Shown in pieces: positions 54,241 through 62,564 of a DNA stretch of 64,000 bases. The translations under genes were made by a program, and so were the position numbers. Positions within the stretch are counted from its first letter, which is position 1. Every line of letters starts with the position of its first letter. The notes beneath the pieces are model-generated. The model was not told the origin of the DNA. It made no database searches and saw only the letters and a list, made by a program, of their open reading frames with translations. Source of the DNA: Agrobacterium sp. AGB01 (GTDB lineage: Bacteria > Pseudomonadota > Alphaproteobacteria > Rhizobiales > Rhizobiaceae). Location: positions 186,001 through 250,000 of the forward strand of contig NZ_JACVAB010000005.1 in the NCBI RefSeq assembly GCF_014851585.1. The letters are read 5' to 3'.

Positions 54241-54265
54241 GCCCCGGAAGTTGAGCTTCCGAGGC
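54241..54265 (-). other. Intercistronic hairpin between ehuB and ehuC
   Basis: GCCCCGGAAG (54241-54250) pairs with CTTCCGAGGC (54256-54265) with one mismatch and a 5-nt loop. On the transcribed minus strand an A-run, not a U-run, follows, so it is not a standard terminator. It is in the same place as the hairpins after the two other binding-protein genes. Confidence 0.6.
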
Positions 54266-54277
54266 GCTTTAACAGGA

Positions 54278-55147
54278 TTAATTTGACACAGAGCAGAGTT
54301 CCTGTGTGCTGCGTTTGAGTGAGCCATCCAGATCGGATTGAGTGAAACCATAGGAGGTGACGATCTCCGCCCAGTCTTCAGTCTTCTTGATGTCAACAAG
54401 CGCCTGATTGACGGCATCACGCAATGTCACGTTGTCTTTTGCAAAGGTAAACCCGCCCCAGCTGCGCACGGCCTCTCCGTCAACGACCGGGTCAGTAAAG
54501 TTTTCTGCAAGTTCGACGCCATTATTCTGCTCAGCCAGGTTGCCGACCGTGAGACTTGTCGCGGCATATGCGTCGGCGCGTCCTGTGGATACAGTCGATA
54601 TGGCATCTGCGTTGGCCGAGATGGTGACAAGATTGGCTTCGTCCACGCCAAGTTTCTGCATCATCTCAAGCTGGTCCGCGCCAGCCATAATTGCCACTTT
54701 CAGATCGCCGTTTTTGGCAAAGTCCTCGAAAGCATGAATGTTCTTTGGATTGCCACTGGCGACCAAAAGACCTTCGCCGTAAGACGTGTTCGGATCGGAA
54801 AAAAGGACCTGGTTGCACCGGTCTGGCAAGATCGCCATTTCTGCGGCGACCATATCAAAGCGGTTCGCCTGCAAACCAGGGATAAGAGACGAGAAGTTGG
54901 TGGCAACCCATTCAATCTTTTCGACGCCCAGCTTTTCCATGATGACCTTTGCCACATCTGGACCGGCGCCTTTTGCTTCACCTGATGGGTCGACATAGCC
55001 ATAAGGAATTTCATTTGCGACGGCGATACGCACGGTTCCGCTTTTTTTGATCTCTTCCAGGGTGGCGGCGTTGCCGGGATTAGCCGCCAATGCTGTCGTT
55101 GCGGCTAGTGTCAGCAGGGTCAAAACTTGCTGTGAAAATTTGGTCAT
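54278..55147 (-). CDS. ehuB: Ectoine/hydroxyectoine-type ABC substrate-binding protein
   Basis: A protein of 289 residues with a Sec signal (about 1-27). The mature part starts TLEEIKKSGTVRIAVANEIPYGYVD (in parts) and has GLQANRFDMVAAEM, ILPDRCNQVLFSDP and GEGLLVASGNPKNIHAFED, which match EhuB proteins closely. EhuB binds ectoine and 5-hydroxyectoine for uptake as osmoprotectant or nutrient. No ectoine-degradation gene (eutABCDE, doeA/B) is in the window, so uptake for osmoprotection is possible. A MarR gene is divergent. Confidence 0.87.
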   Translation of the reverse strand: MTKFSQQVLTLLTLAATTALAANPGNAATLEEIKKSGTVRIAVANEIPYGYVDPSGEAKGAGPDVAKVIMEKLGVEKIEWVATNFSSLIPGLQANRFDMVAAEMAILPDRCNQVLFSDPNTSYGEGLLVASGNPKNIHAFEDFAKNGDLKVAIMAGADQLEMMQKLGVDEANLVTISANADAISTVSTGRADAYAATSLTVGNLAEQNNGVELAENFTDPVVDGEAVRSWGGFTFAKDNVTLRDAVNQALVDIKKTEDWAEIVTSYGFTQSDLDGSLKRSTQELCSVSN

Positions 55148-55555
55148 ACACGTCTCCTGATTTCATGCTTGGATGGACAAGTGACAAAGCTGATTTCGTC
55201 GCCGCATTTCCATCCCGCGCGGTGCGCGCGTGCCCGTAGTCGACAGGCTGTTCCAATGTGTAAAATCTGAAAAAAGCAGATTTCTGCTTTCGATAACACG
55301 CCATTTATTTAGATTAATCGAACTAAATATCAACCACAAAAAAGCCGCAAATTAAACTTCGATTCTCTAAAGTATCGTCTAAATGCCTGAATAGACGGAC
55401 TTTTATCCTCGTATATAATTTCAATCGTTTCTATTTTTTGATTTGATGCTCGATAATGCTTAGCTTATCTAAGGATGTGGAGGGCATGTAAATGCATTCC
55501 TATTGTCTTTGGTTCCCTCTAGAGTTACAGCGCAGTGAACCGACAGGGAAAAACG
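55148..55555. promoter_or_regulatory. Divergent ehuB/marR promoter region
   Basis: About 400 bp of AT-rich DNA. AAAGCAGA (55273-55280), TT and TCTGCTTT (55283-55290) form a perfect 8-bp palindrome. CGTCTA (55376-55381) and TAGACG (55392-55397) form a second inverted repeat 10 bp apart. Both are plausible operators, most simply for the divergent MarR protein. Confidence 0.55.
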
Positions 55556-56038
55556 ATGGAAGATCGTACCAAGCTTGCACTGACAGCAATTCGAAAAATC
55601 TTGCGCGCGTCTGAGCTTAATTCAAAAGAGCTTATGCTAGAAACGGGCCTGACGCCGTCACAACTTATCTTCATGCAGGTGTTGGACGGGCAGGGTGAAC
55701 AGACCGCGGGTTATGTTGCTGCTCACATGGGGATCACTCAGGCAACGGCGACTGCTCTGTTGAAAAAGCTGGAAGCCATCGGGATGATCCATCGCCGCCG
55801 CGGCGAGCGAGATCGCAGACAAGCTCTCTTGTCGATCACAGATCATGGCCAGAAAATTTTGGCCAAAGCGCCAAATGCGGTGCATGCCGAATTCCAGAAA
55901 CATTTTTCCCGGCTTAAAGATTGGGAGCAAATGACACTTGTTGCGTCGCTTGAACGGGTTGCAGATATGCTTGACCCGGATCATGACGATCCGGCCGCAG
56001 TGTTTGACCATATGGTGCATTTATCTGGCGAACCATAA
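55556..56038 (+). CDS. MarR-family regulator next to the ehu operon
   Basis: A protein of 160 residues from the ATG at 55556, with AGGGAAA ahead. The winged helix covers about 45-100 (AAHMGITQATATALLKKLEA and RRRGERDRRQALLSIT). MarR proteins such as CosR control compatible-solute genes, so control of ehuBCDA by an osmotic signal or by ectoine is plausible but inferred. It has about 120 bp of AT-rich DNA ahead and its own reading direction away from ehu. Confidence 0.85.
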   Translation: MEDRTKLALTAIRKILRASELNSKELMLETGLTPSQLIFMQVLDGQGEQTAGYVAAHMGITQATATALLKKLEAIGMIHRRRGERDRRQALLSITDHGQKILAKAPNAVHAEFQKHFSRLKDWEQMTLVASLERVADMLDPDHDDPAAVFDHMVHLSGEP

Positions 56039-56469
56039 TTCGCTATTCGGCATTGGCCCGTCCCGGTTCCGTGGGCTCGCGCATATGAGGTCTGCTCTAC
56101 AAAAAATCGGCCAAGCGCGGTAGCGAGCAGGTGTGCGAAGATGTCTTCCGGCCAACAGGCTGGAAATTACGTATTTTTTACGTTGCGAGCAGAAAGGTCA
56201 CGAAGCGTGACGCGCATGGCTTCGTTGCCATCGTTGTGGATGGTTCTGTACCGATAGTACGAGAACACACACAGGCGTCAAGACAGCCAGTGCTGGCGTG
56301 ATGGCGCTTGCTGTTGGAGGCTCGTTGCAGCCACTGGAACCCTAAACCTTGCTCCTGCAGGGGCAAGGCCTGACATCAGCGGGGGTGGAGCCAGAAAACC
56401 CTTGGGCGCGCCCATCTGGTATCCGCGATGCAACTGTTTTGCCAGGCGCGACAGGGATTATTATCGGCT
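56039..56469. other. Intergenic region after marR, no gene recognised
   Basis: About 430 bp. Short frames on both strands (for example 56178-56366 minus and 56349-56606 plus) have no credible start or domain. A stretch translating VEPENPWARPSGIRDATV looks protein-like and could be a decayed gene end, but cannot be assigned. Confidence 0.45.
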
Positions 56470-57930
56470 TCAGTCGCAGATCGCTTCCACCTCGATCTCA
56501 ACCTCGTAATCCCCGATCAGATTGCCGGCCTCGATCAGTGTATTGGCCGGCAGGACCAATGAAAAGGCACGACCATGAGCCCGGGAAACTGGTTCCCACT
56601 GATTAGCATCGCGCAAGTAGATTCGGGTTCGTACAACATCCTCCATACTGCCGCCCAGCGCGGAGATGGATGCTGCGATCTTATCAAGAATGTAGGTGGC
56701 CTGTGCGCCAGCATTTTTGGGCGCAACACATCGGTCCGCGCCATGGGTCGCTGTTGTGCCGGAGACGAGTATGCGACTGCCAATCCGGACCGCGCGGCTA
56801 TATCCAGCGATCGGCTCCCAGATGCTGCCCGACGATACACGGGAACGACCAGGTCGGCCGGGGACAGGGACTGCGGTATAGATAGACGGGATGGCGTCCA
56901 GATGGTGACTGAGATCGCCAGATGCCGTTAGGAACGGTGGCTTGCGGTATTCATCGCCGCAGTCACCAGGAATGGGATGTGTTTTTGCAAAAGCTGCGTT
57001 AAGGGCCGCATGGTCCTCACCATCCAGCGCGAAGGAAAATACCTTCAGATTATCGTCACGATGCTCGTTTTCTCCGATCCGCGCGCCGACGATGGCCGCG
57101 GCGACAGCATTATGTTCGAGGACCCACCGGCTGGCGACATTGGAGATCGAGACACTGTGTTTGACCGCGATACCGGAGGCCGCCCGCAAAATGCCTTGAA
57201 ACGCGTCCCACCCGCCGGCGGTGTCAATGAAGCGCTTATACTTCGAGCGGCTCCAGTCGGGGATGTTGACGGGTTCGGGCCGGTCGAGCCATTTTTCGGA
57301 GAGAAAACCGCCGCAAAGTGTGCCATAGGCCAGCAGCTTGACACCGCTTTTGGCGCAGAGATCGGACAACGCTCCGGCCGCCCGGCGATCAACGAGAGAG
57401 AACGAGACCTGATTGGTGGCGATCTCGATACCATCGGCCAAGGCCAACGACAGATGTCCGGCGTCGAAATTGGTCAGTCCTAACGCGCCGATCAGGCCCT
57501 CTTCGCGAAGGCGCTGCATTTCGTGAAGGGCGTCGAGCCATGCGGGGTGCTCAAAACTCCACCAGTGAAACTGAAGCAGATCGATACTGTCGACCCCTAG
57601 TCGGCTCAGGCGTTCCTCAACGCCGCGTCGCACGACATCCGCAGTCATCGGGCCGGGCTCGGGGCACCACTTGGTAAAAGCGACTGGTCTGGCGTTGCTG
57701 TCATAACGCGCCAAAAGACGTCCGGTAATCACTTCGGCCGAGCCATAATGATCTGCCATATCGAATGTGTCGAAGCCGTCGCGCGTGTAGGCTTGAAGTG
57801 CATCGGCGCCCTTGTCCGGGTCGATTACCGTGCCGTTCTTTTCGATATCGGCAACCTGCCAGAGCCCGCAGACAAGACGGCTGATTGAGAGGTCCTTGGT
57901 GATCGCGATGCGATCGGGCCGCTTTGCCAT
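56470..57930 (-). CDS. Aldo/keto reductase fused to a RidA-family domain
   Basis: A protein of 486 residues from the ATG at 57930; the longer frame to 57978 runs into livM. Residues about 1-330 are an aldo/keto reductase with D57 and Y62 (FDMADHYG), K87 (FTKW) and H122 (QFHWW) as catalytic tetrad. Residues about 360-486 are a YjgF/RidA domain (SRILVSGTTATHG, VVRTRIYLRDANQW, YEVEIEVEAICD). In RidA the motif PARxxxxV holds the arginine that binds the imino-acid carboxylate; here it reads PANTLIEA, so the arginine is replaced by asparagine and ordinary 2-aminoacrylate deaminase activity is unlikely. The gene begins 4 bp after livM, so it belongs to the livGFHM operon. The aldo/keto reductase at 62565 is its paralogue. 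Substrate unknown. Confidence 0.87.
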   Translation of the reverse strand: MAKRPDRIAITKDLSISRLVCGLWQVADIEKNGTVIDPDKGADALQAYTRDGFDTFDMADHYGSAEVITGRLLARYDSNARPVAFTKWCPEPGPMTADVVRRGVEERLSRLGVDSIDLLQFHWWSFEHPAWLDALHEMQRLREEGLIGALGLTNFDAGHLSLALADGIEIATNQVSFSLVDRRAAGALSDLCAKSGVKLLAYGTLCGGFLSEKWLDRPEPVNIPDWSRSKYKRFIDTAGGWDAFQGILRAASGIAVKHSVSISNVASRWVLEHNAVAAAIVGARIGENEHRDDNLKVFSFALDGEDHAALNAAFAKTHPIPGDCGDEYRKPPFLTASGDLSHHLDAIPSIYTAVPVPGRPGRSRVSSGSIWEPIAGYSRAVRIGSRILVSGTTATHGADRCVAPKNAGAQATYILDKIAASISALGGSMEDVVRTRIYLRDANQWEPVSRAHGRAFSLVLPANTLIEAGNLIGDYEVEIEVEAICD

Positions 57931-57934
57931 GGGT

Positions 57935-58906
57935 CTATTCCTTAGATTTTGCCGCGCGCTTGCGCGTGAGAGATGCAATTGTGTTCGACGCGCCGAGAAT
58001 GCCGCGAGGGCGCAGGAGCAGGATTAGGCAAAGACCTACCCCGATCATGACAATCTGCAGTGATGCAGCGCGCGCCTGCTGCTCCGGCGGGACGAAAGCG
58101 GAAACAGTTGCGGCCGACAGCGCCCAGAGGCCCCAAACGATCACCGCGCCAAGAATGGCGCCGCGATTGTTGCCGGAGCCACCGACTATCAGCATTGCCC
58201 AGACCTGGAAGGTCAAGATCGGTAGATAGTTGTCGGGTGCGATGAAGCCGATGAAATGCCCTTGTGCGGCACCCGCCAGCCCCATGATGGCGCCACCGAT
58301 GGTAAAGGCCTGCAGCCGGAAGCGCATCGGGCGCTTGCCCAGCGCCTGCGCGGCAGCTTCATCCTCTCGGATAGCCCTTAGCACGCGCCCCCACGGGCTT
58401 TTGGCCAGATGCTGGAGTGCGAGGTACAGTGCCAATACGACGGCGGCCATCAGCGCGAGATTAGAAAGGCCAAAGGCAAGCGGATCGCCGGCCAGATCGC
58501 CAAACGGACGCGGAATGAAACCGATACCGAAAGCGCCGCCTGTGAGCGGCTGCAGGTTGAGCACGCAAAGCTGCACTGTGACGGCCACACCGAAAGTGGC
58601 GATTGCCAGATAATCGGACCGAAGCCGGATGGTAAGCGCTCCGACCAGCCAGGCGGCTAGGCCTGCGAAAAGCGCGCCTCCGATCCAGCCGATGGGGATT
58701 GGCAGGTCGAAGCCGCCGACACGACCGGCAGCATCAGGTGTGGTCAGCAGGGCCGAGACATAGGCGCCGATGGCCACAAAAGCGGCTATGCCGACGTTGA
58801 ACAAACCCGTCTGGCCCCACTGCACGTTGAGACCGAGGCACATGATGGCATAGGTCAGTGCCATCGTGAGGAAGAAGGCGGAGTAGGCAATCAGGTCCAG
58901 GCTCAT
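57935..58906 (-). CDS. livM: Branched-chain-type ABC permease, LivM
   Basis: A protein of 323 residues from the ATG at 58906; the longer frame to 58984 overlaps livH. It has eight to nine membrane segments, with LNVQWGQTGLFNVGIAAFVAIG near the start and GKSPWGRVLRAIREDE-like SPWGRVLRAIREDEAAAQALG in the coupling loop. The start overlaps the livH stop by 4 nt. It pairs with LivH. Confidence 0.92.
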   Translation of the reverse strand: MSLDLIAYSAFFLTMALTYAIMCLGLNVQWGQTGLFNVGIAAFVAIGAYVSALLTTPDAAGRVGGFDLPIPIGWIGGALFAGLAAWLVGALTIRLRSDYLAIATFGVAVTVQLCVLNLQPLTGGAFGIGFIPRPFGDLAGDPLAFGLSNLALMAAVVLALYLALQHLAKSPWGRVLRAIREDEAAAQALGKRPMRFRLQAFTIGGAIMGLAGAAQGHFIGFIAPDNYLPILTFQVWAMLIVGGSGNNRGAILGAVIVWGLWALSAATVSAFVPPEQQARAASLQIVMIGVGLCLILLLRPRGILGASNTIASLTRKRAAKSKE

Positions 58907-59814
58907 GTCGCCCTCCCGAACAGTCCGCGTGGACGCAGAAGAAGGACCGCAACAAGGATCACGAAGGAGACCGCAGCGCGCCATTCCGCGCCGATCATTT
59001 GCACGGCCGCAGCCTCTGAAATCCCGACGATCAATCCTGCGATCATGGCACCGGGTACGCTACCGATGCCGCCGAGGATCGCGGCGGCAAACAATGGTAG
59101 CAACAGGTCATGACCCAGATAGGGCCGTATCTGAACCAGCAGCCCGGTCATGACGCCCGCGATGCAGGCGAGCGCTGCACCAACGAACCACACCCAGCGA
59201 ATTACCCGGCGTACATCGACGCCGGCAATTCCCGCTAGTGCGGGGTTTTCGCTGACAGCCCGCATCGAGCGGCCAACATCAGTTCGCGTCATCAGCAGGT
59301 GGATGGCGATGACGGCAACGAGAGAGACGCCGAGCGATAGAAGCTGATCGGGCGTTGCGCGCAGTCTGCCAATGATCGGAACGGCGATTTGCAGTGCCTT
59401 GGTGTAATAGGCAGGTTTCGAGGTGAATATGAACTCAAGCAGGCTGCGCAGGGTAAGCGAGGCGCCAAAACTTGCCATCACCAGAATGATAACGGCGCTG
59501 CCGCGCGCCCGCAGGCGGCCGAACAATACCGCGTCCACGGCGAGTGCCAAAGCACCTGTGAGGATGATTGCGAGCACGGTTGAAAGCGGCAGAGACCAGC
59601 CGAAGGAGAAGGGCCCGACAGGCTTTGTCAGAGTGGAGAAGAGCAGGCCGAGGCCGCCGCTCACTGCGAGCGCCAGATATGCCCCCCAGGAGAGAAGCTC
59701 GCCATGGGCAAAATTGGCAAAGCGCAGGATCGAGTAGGTCAGCGTGACGCCGATGGCGCCAAGGCCAATCATTGCGCCGGCAATCAGGCCATCCGTCAGG
59801 AATTGTGGGTTCAT
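58903..59814 (-). CDS. livH: Branched-chain-type ABC permease, LivH
   Basis: A protein of 303 residues with about eight membrane segments. It has GAIGVTLTYSILRFANFAHG near the start and TDVGRSMRAVSENPALAGIAG in the loop that contacts the ATPase. It overlaps livF and livM by 4 nt each, so it is part of a tightly translated livGFHM unit. Confidence 0.93.
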   Translation of the reverse strand: MNPQFLTDGLIAGAMIGLGAIGVTLTYSILRFANFAHGELLSWGAYLALAVSGGLGLLFSTLTKPVGPFSFGWSLPLSTVLAIILTGALALAVDAVLFGRLRARGSAVIILVMASFGASLTLRSLLEFIFTSKPAYYTKALQIAVPIIGRLRATPDQLLSLGVSLVAVIAIHLLMTRTDVGRSMRAVSENPALAGIAGVDVRRVIRWVWFVGAALACIAGVMTGLLVQIRPYLGHDLLLPLFAAAILGGIGSVPGAMIAGLIVGISEAAAVQMIGAEWRAAVSFVILVAVLLLRPRGLFGRAT

Positions 59815-60554
59815 GGCTGCGGCGCCTCATGTTGCTGCGATGTGCCGAGATAGAGCTTGGCGATCAGAGGATCGTCAAGTAGGCTTGATGCATCTCCTTC
59901 ATGGCGGATTTTACCTTCGACCAGAATGACGGCGCGATTGGCAATCGAAAGGGCAGCCTTGACGTTCTGCTCAACCAGAATGACGGTGACGCCGCCGGAA
60001 TTGATTTCCTGCAGCATCGCAAAGACTTCCGCCACGATCTTCGGCGACAGACCGGCCGATGGTTCGTCGAGAATGAGGACTGGAGGATCAACAATCAGCG
60101 CTCTGGCTACCGCAAGCATCTGGCGCTGTCCGCCGGAAAGCGCCCCCGCCAGCCGCGATGGTTTTGTCATCAGATCGGGAAAGCGATGGTAAAGAGCAGC
60201 GATTTTTTCAGCGCGGATGGGCTTTGGCAGGACGGCGGCAGCAAGCTGGAGGTTTTCGTGAATAGTAAGCGTTGCGAAGATGTTTTCCGTTTGGGGTACG
60301 AAGGCGAGGCCCTTTCCGATCTTGCGGTGGGTAGTAACGCGCGTGATGTCGCTCTCCCCCAGGAAGACGCTGCCGGAATGCACAGGGACGACACCGGCAA
60401 TCGCCTTGACGAATGTCGACTTGCCGGCTCCATTGGGTCCGAGAAGCACCAGCAGCTCCCCGGGGGCGACTGACAGGTCTACACCACGCACGATCGGCAG
60501 GTCTGGTTCATACCCTGCGACGAGCGCTTGGGTGCGAAGCGCGGGCGCCGTCAT
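59811..60554 (-). CDS. livF: Branched-chain-type ABC ATP-binding protein, LivF
   Basis: A protein of 247 residues. Walker A is GPNGAGKST, the signature is LSGGQRQMLAVARAL and Walker B is LILDEPSAGLSPKI; the histidine of the usual H-loop is replaced by the LivF-type VEQN. It overlaps livG and livH by 4 nt each. Together with LivG it drives uptake of the ligand bound by the protein at 63614. Confidence 0.92.
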   Translation of the reverse strand: MTAPALRTQALVAGYEPDLPIVRGVDLSVAPGELLVLLGPNGAGKSTFVKAIAGVVPVHSGSVFLGESDITRVTTHRKIGKGLAFVPQTENIFATLTIHENLQLAAAVLPKPIRAEKIAALYHRFPDLMTKPSRLAGALSGGQRQMLAVARALIVDPPVLILDEPSAGLSPKIVAEVFAMLQEINSGGVTVILVEQNVKAALSIANRAVILVEGKIRHEGDASSLLDDPLIAKLYLGTSQQHEAPQP

Positions 60555-61360
60555 GCTGCAATCCCGAGATAGGCATTGATCACGTCGGCATTGGCAGCCA
60601 CTTCGGCAGGTGTGCCTTCAGCCAGAGGTTTGCCGAGCGCCATGGCAACAACGCGAGAGCATAGCCGCGAAACCATGTCCATGTTGTGCTCGATCAGCAG
60701 TATGGACTTGCCCTGCTTGTTGAGATCGATGACCCGCTCCATGATGGTTTCGAGCAGGGCTGGGTTGACGCCCGCTGCAGGTTCGTCAAGCAGGATGGCC
60801 TGCGGGTCGGCCATCAGGATGCGGGCCAGTTCCAAAAGCTTGCGCTGGCCACCTGAGAGCACTTTTGCCGGTTGGGCCTCCAGGCCTGACAGCGTAACAA
60901 ACTCCAGCAGGCCCCGTGCTTTTTCGATCGCTAGCTTCTCTTGGTTTCGGACGTGACCGAACCGCAGGAAATTCGTGAAAAGACGCTCGCCGTCCTGGGC
61001 TTGCGCCCCGGTCATAACGTTTTCCAGCACAGTCATTTCGAGGAAGGGCTTTGGGATCTGGAAGGTGCGCCCGACACCGCGCCCGATGCGCTGTTCAGGG
61101 CTCTCTTGGGAGACGTCGAGGCCACCGATCCAGATTTCTCCCGATGTCGGCCTTAGACTGCCAGCAATCAGATTGAAAAGCGTTGTCTTACCGGCTCCAT
61201 TTGGACCGATCAGTCCCAACATTTCGCCAGCTGCGAGTTTTAGCGACATGCCCTCGACGGCCGTATGGCCTTCGAAACGCTTCACGAGGTCGCGTGCATC
61301 GATCACGGCCCGCAGATCGGGAGCATTGGTCACGGGGGCTGATGACGCGGAAGAGTGCAT
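60551..61360 (-). CDS. livG: Branched-chain-type ABC ATP-binding protein, LivG
   Basis: A protein of 269 residues. Walker A is GPNGAGKTT, the signature is LSGGQRKLLELARIL, Walker B is AILLDEPAAGVNP and the switch histidine is in LIEHNMDMV. It is the first gene of the minus-strand operon, starting 114 bp from the divergent gntR start. The long insert after the Q-loop (LEMTVLENVMTGAQAQDG) is usual for LivG. Confidence 0.92.
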   Translation of the reverse strand: MHSSASSAPVTNAPDLRAVIDARDLVKRFEGHTAVEGMSLKLAAGEMLGLIGPNGAGKTTLFNLIAGSLRPTSGEIWIGGLDVSQESPEQRIGRGVGRTFQIPKPFLEMTVLENVMTGAQAQDGERLFTNFLRFGHVRNQEKLAIEKARGLLEFVTLSGLEAQPAKVLSGGQRKLLELARILMADPQAILLDEPAAGVNPALLETIMERVIDLNKQGKSILLIEHNMDMVSRLCSRVVAMALGKPLAEGTPAEVAANADVINAYLGIAA

Positions 61361-61393
61361 GAACGAAAGAAGTCTCTTGATTTGATCGGTGAT

Positions 61394-61405
61394 GTTTGAT
61401 CAAAC
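61394..61405. promoter_or_regulatory. Perfect palindrome between livG and gntR
   Basis: GTTTGATCAAAC is a perfect 12-bp palindrome, and TTTGATC occurs again 13 bp before it (TTTGATCGG at 61381). It sits 34 bp upstream of livG, between the divergent starts. It suits a FadR-type dimer and is the natural operator candidate for the adjacent GntR protein. Confidence 0.55.
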
Positions 61406-61473
61406 TTTACCTCATGAAGAAAATCAACCCAAAAAAAGTTGTTTCAGGCGATGCAAATGGGACGGTAATCAAG

Positions 61474-62211
61474 ATGAGTATTGTTTCTGAGGCCAGCAGC
61501 TTTGATCGCGGTGATGCACTTGCGCCGGTTGGTCGCGAGACGCTGCAAGATCGCGTCTACACGCAGCTGCGCAATTCGCTGATCAATGGCATGTTCGATG
61601 CTGGCGACATCTTGCGCATTGTCGATCTTGCTGAACGGTTGCAGACCAGCACCATGCCCGTGCGCGAGGCGCTGGGTCGGCTCGTGTCCGAGCAGGCGCT
61701 TGAATCTTTGCCAAACCGGTCGGTGCGCGTACCGCTTATCACTCGCAGTCGCCTCGATGACCTTGCCCGGGCACGTATTCTGATCGAGGGGCAAATGGTC
61801 GCTCTCGCATTGCCAAACTTGACAGCCGACGACTTCGCCGTCCTCAAGCAGATCAATGTCGACTGCGATCTGGCTTTCGAGCAGCACGGCAAGGATATCG
61901 GCCACGTCACCTCTGCGCTGAACCAGCGCTTTCACTTCCACATCTATCAGGCCGCACGCTCGCCGGTACTGATCCCGATCGTTGAAAGCCTCTGGCTGCA
62001 GTCGGGGGCGATCATCCGCAAGGCGGCGCATATCCATGATGAACAGGGCGGACTGGCGGCGACCAACCACCACTGGTCCATGATCGATGCGCTGGAAAGA
62101 CGCGATGTTGAAGGGGCGACGCAATCGCTCACCAACGACATCAGCCGATCTTTCGATCTGATCCGAGGGCGACTGGAAGACGAGGTAGGGAAAGGGCACA
62201 ACCATGGCTGA
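61474..62211 (+). CDS. GntR-family regulator, FCD subfamily, of the Liv/aldo-keto reductase locus
   Basis: A protein of 245 residues if translation begins at the ATG at 61474, which has GGGACGG 8 nt ahead. An ATG at 61414 would add 20 residues without homology. The winged helix covers about residues 15-80 (DRVYTQLRNSLINGMF, then TMPVREALGRLVSE). The FCD domain has a histidine-containing QRFHFHIYQAARS and a later NHHWSMIDALE. Its stop overlaps the TIGR04076 start by 8 nt. It probably represses both divergent operons until the transported compound or a metabolite binds. Confidence 0.87.
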   Translation: MSIVSEASSFDRGDALAPVGRETLQDRVYTQLRNSLINGMFDAGDILRIVDLAERLQTSTMPVREALGRLVSEQALESLPNRSVRVPLITRSRLDDLARARILIEGQMVALALPNLTADDFAVLKQINVDCDLAFEQHGKDIGHVTSALNQRFHFHIYQAARSPVLIPIVESLWLQSGAIIRKAAHIHDEQGGLAATNHHWSMIDALERRDVEGATQSLTNDISRSFDLIRGRLEDEVGKGHNHG

Positions 62212-62554
62212 TCCGTTGGATGACGGTTTCGACCTTTTCGACCTGCGCATCGATGTGGTCTTTCCCGAAGGCGGGGCCGTCTATTGTGGAGCAAAGCCCG
62301 GTGATCACTTCGAACTGCGTGGCGAAATGCTGCACTTACCGCCCGGACAGGGCATCTCCATTTACTCGCTGGCATCCGTTTTGCCCTTGCTGGCCGCAAA
62401 GCAGCGTGCGACCCATCGCAACGACTGGATGACGACGGATACCGATATCGCTTGCCCCGATCCGAATTGTTCCACCCGGCTAAGGATCATCCGTACGGGT
62501 CTCCGCCGTTTCAGCCACGCCGCGACGACAGCGGTTCCCTTGATAGCAGAATAG
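62204..62554 (+). CDS. TIGR04076-family protein
   Basis: A protein of 116 residues. It has the TIGR04076 pattern of a small beta-rich protein: DLRIDVVFPEGGAVYCG near the start, KPGDHFEL, a central PGQGISIYSLASVLPLL where other members have PxGxCPWAxxxxxPxL, and a late CPDPNCSTRLRI. The family has no established function. Two or more cysteines remain and could bind a metal. It overlaps gntR by 8 nt and lies 10 bp before the aldo/keto reductase gene, so it is surely part of this operon. Confidence 0.75.
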   Translation: MADPLDDGFDLFDLRIDVVFPEGGAVYCGAKPGDHFELRGEMLHLPPGQGISIYSLASVLPLLAAKQRATHRNDWMTTDTDIACPDPNCSTRLRIIRTGLRRFSHAATTAVPLIAE

Positions 62555-62564
62555 GCCAGTAGAC

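Noticed and set aside
56349-56606. Plus-strand frame with a protein-like stretch (GVEPENPWARPSGIRDATV)
   Set aside because: It runs into the antisense of the RidA domain and has no ribosome site or homologue I can name; kept only as a note in the intergenic entry.
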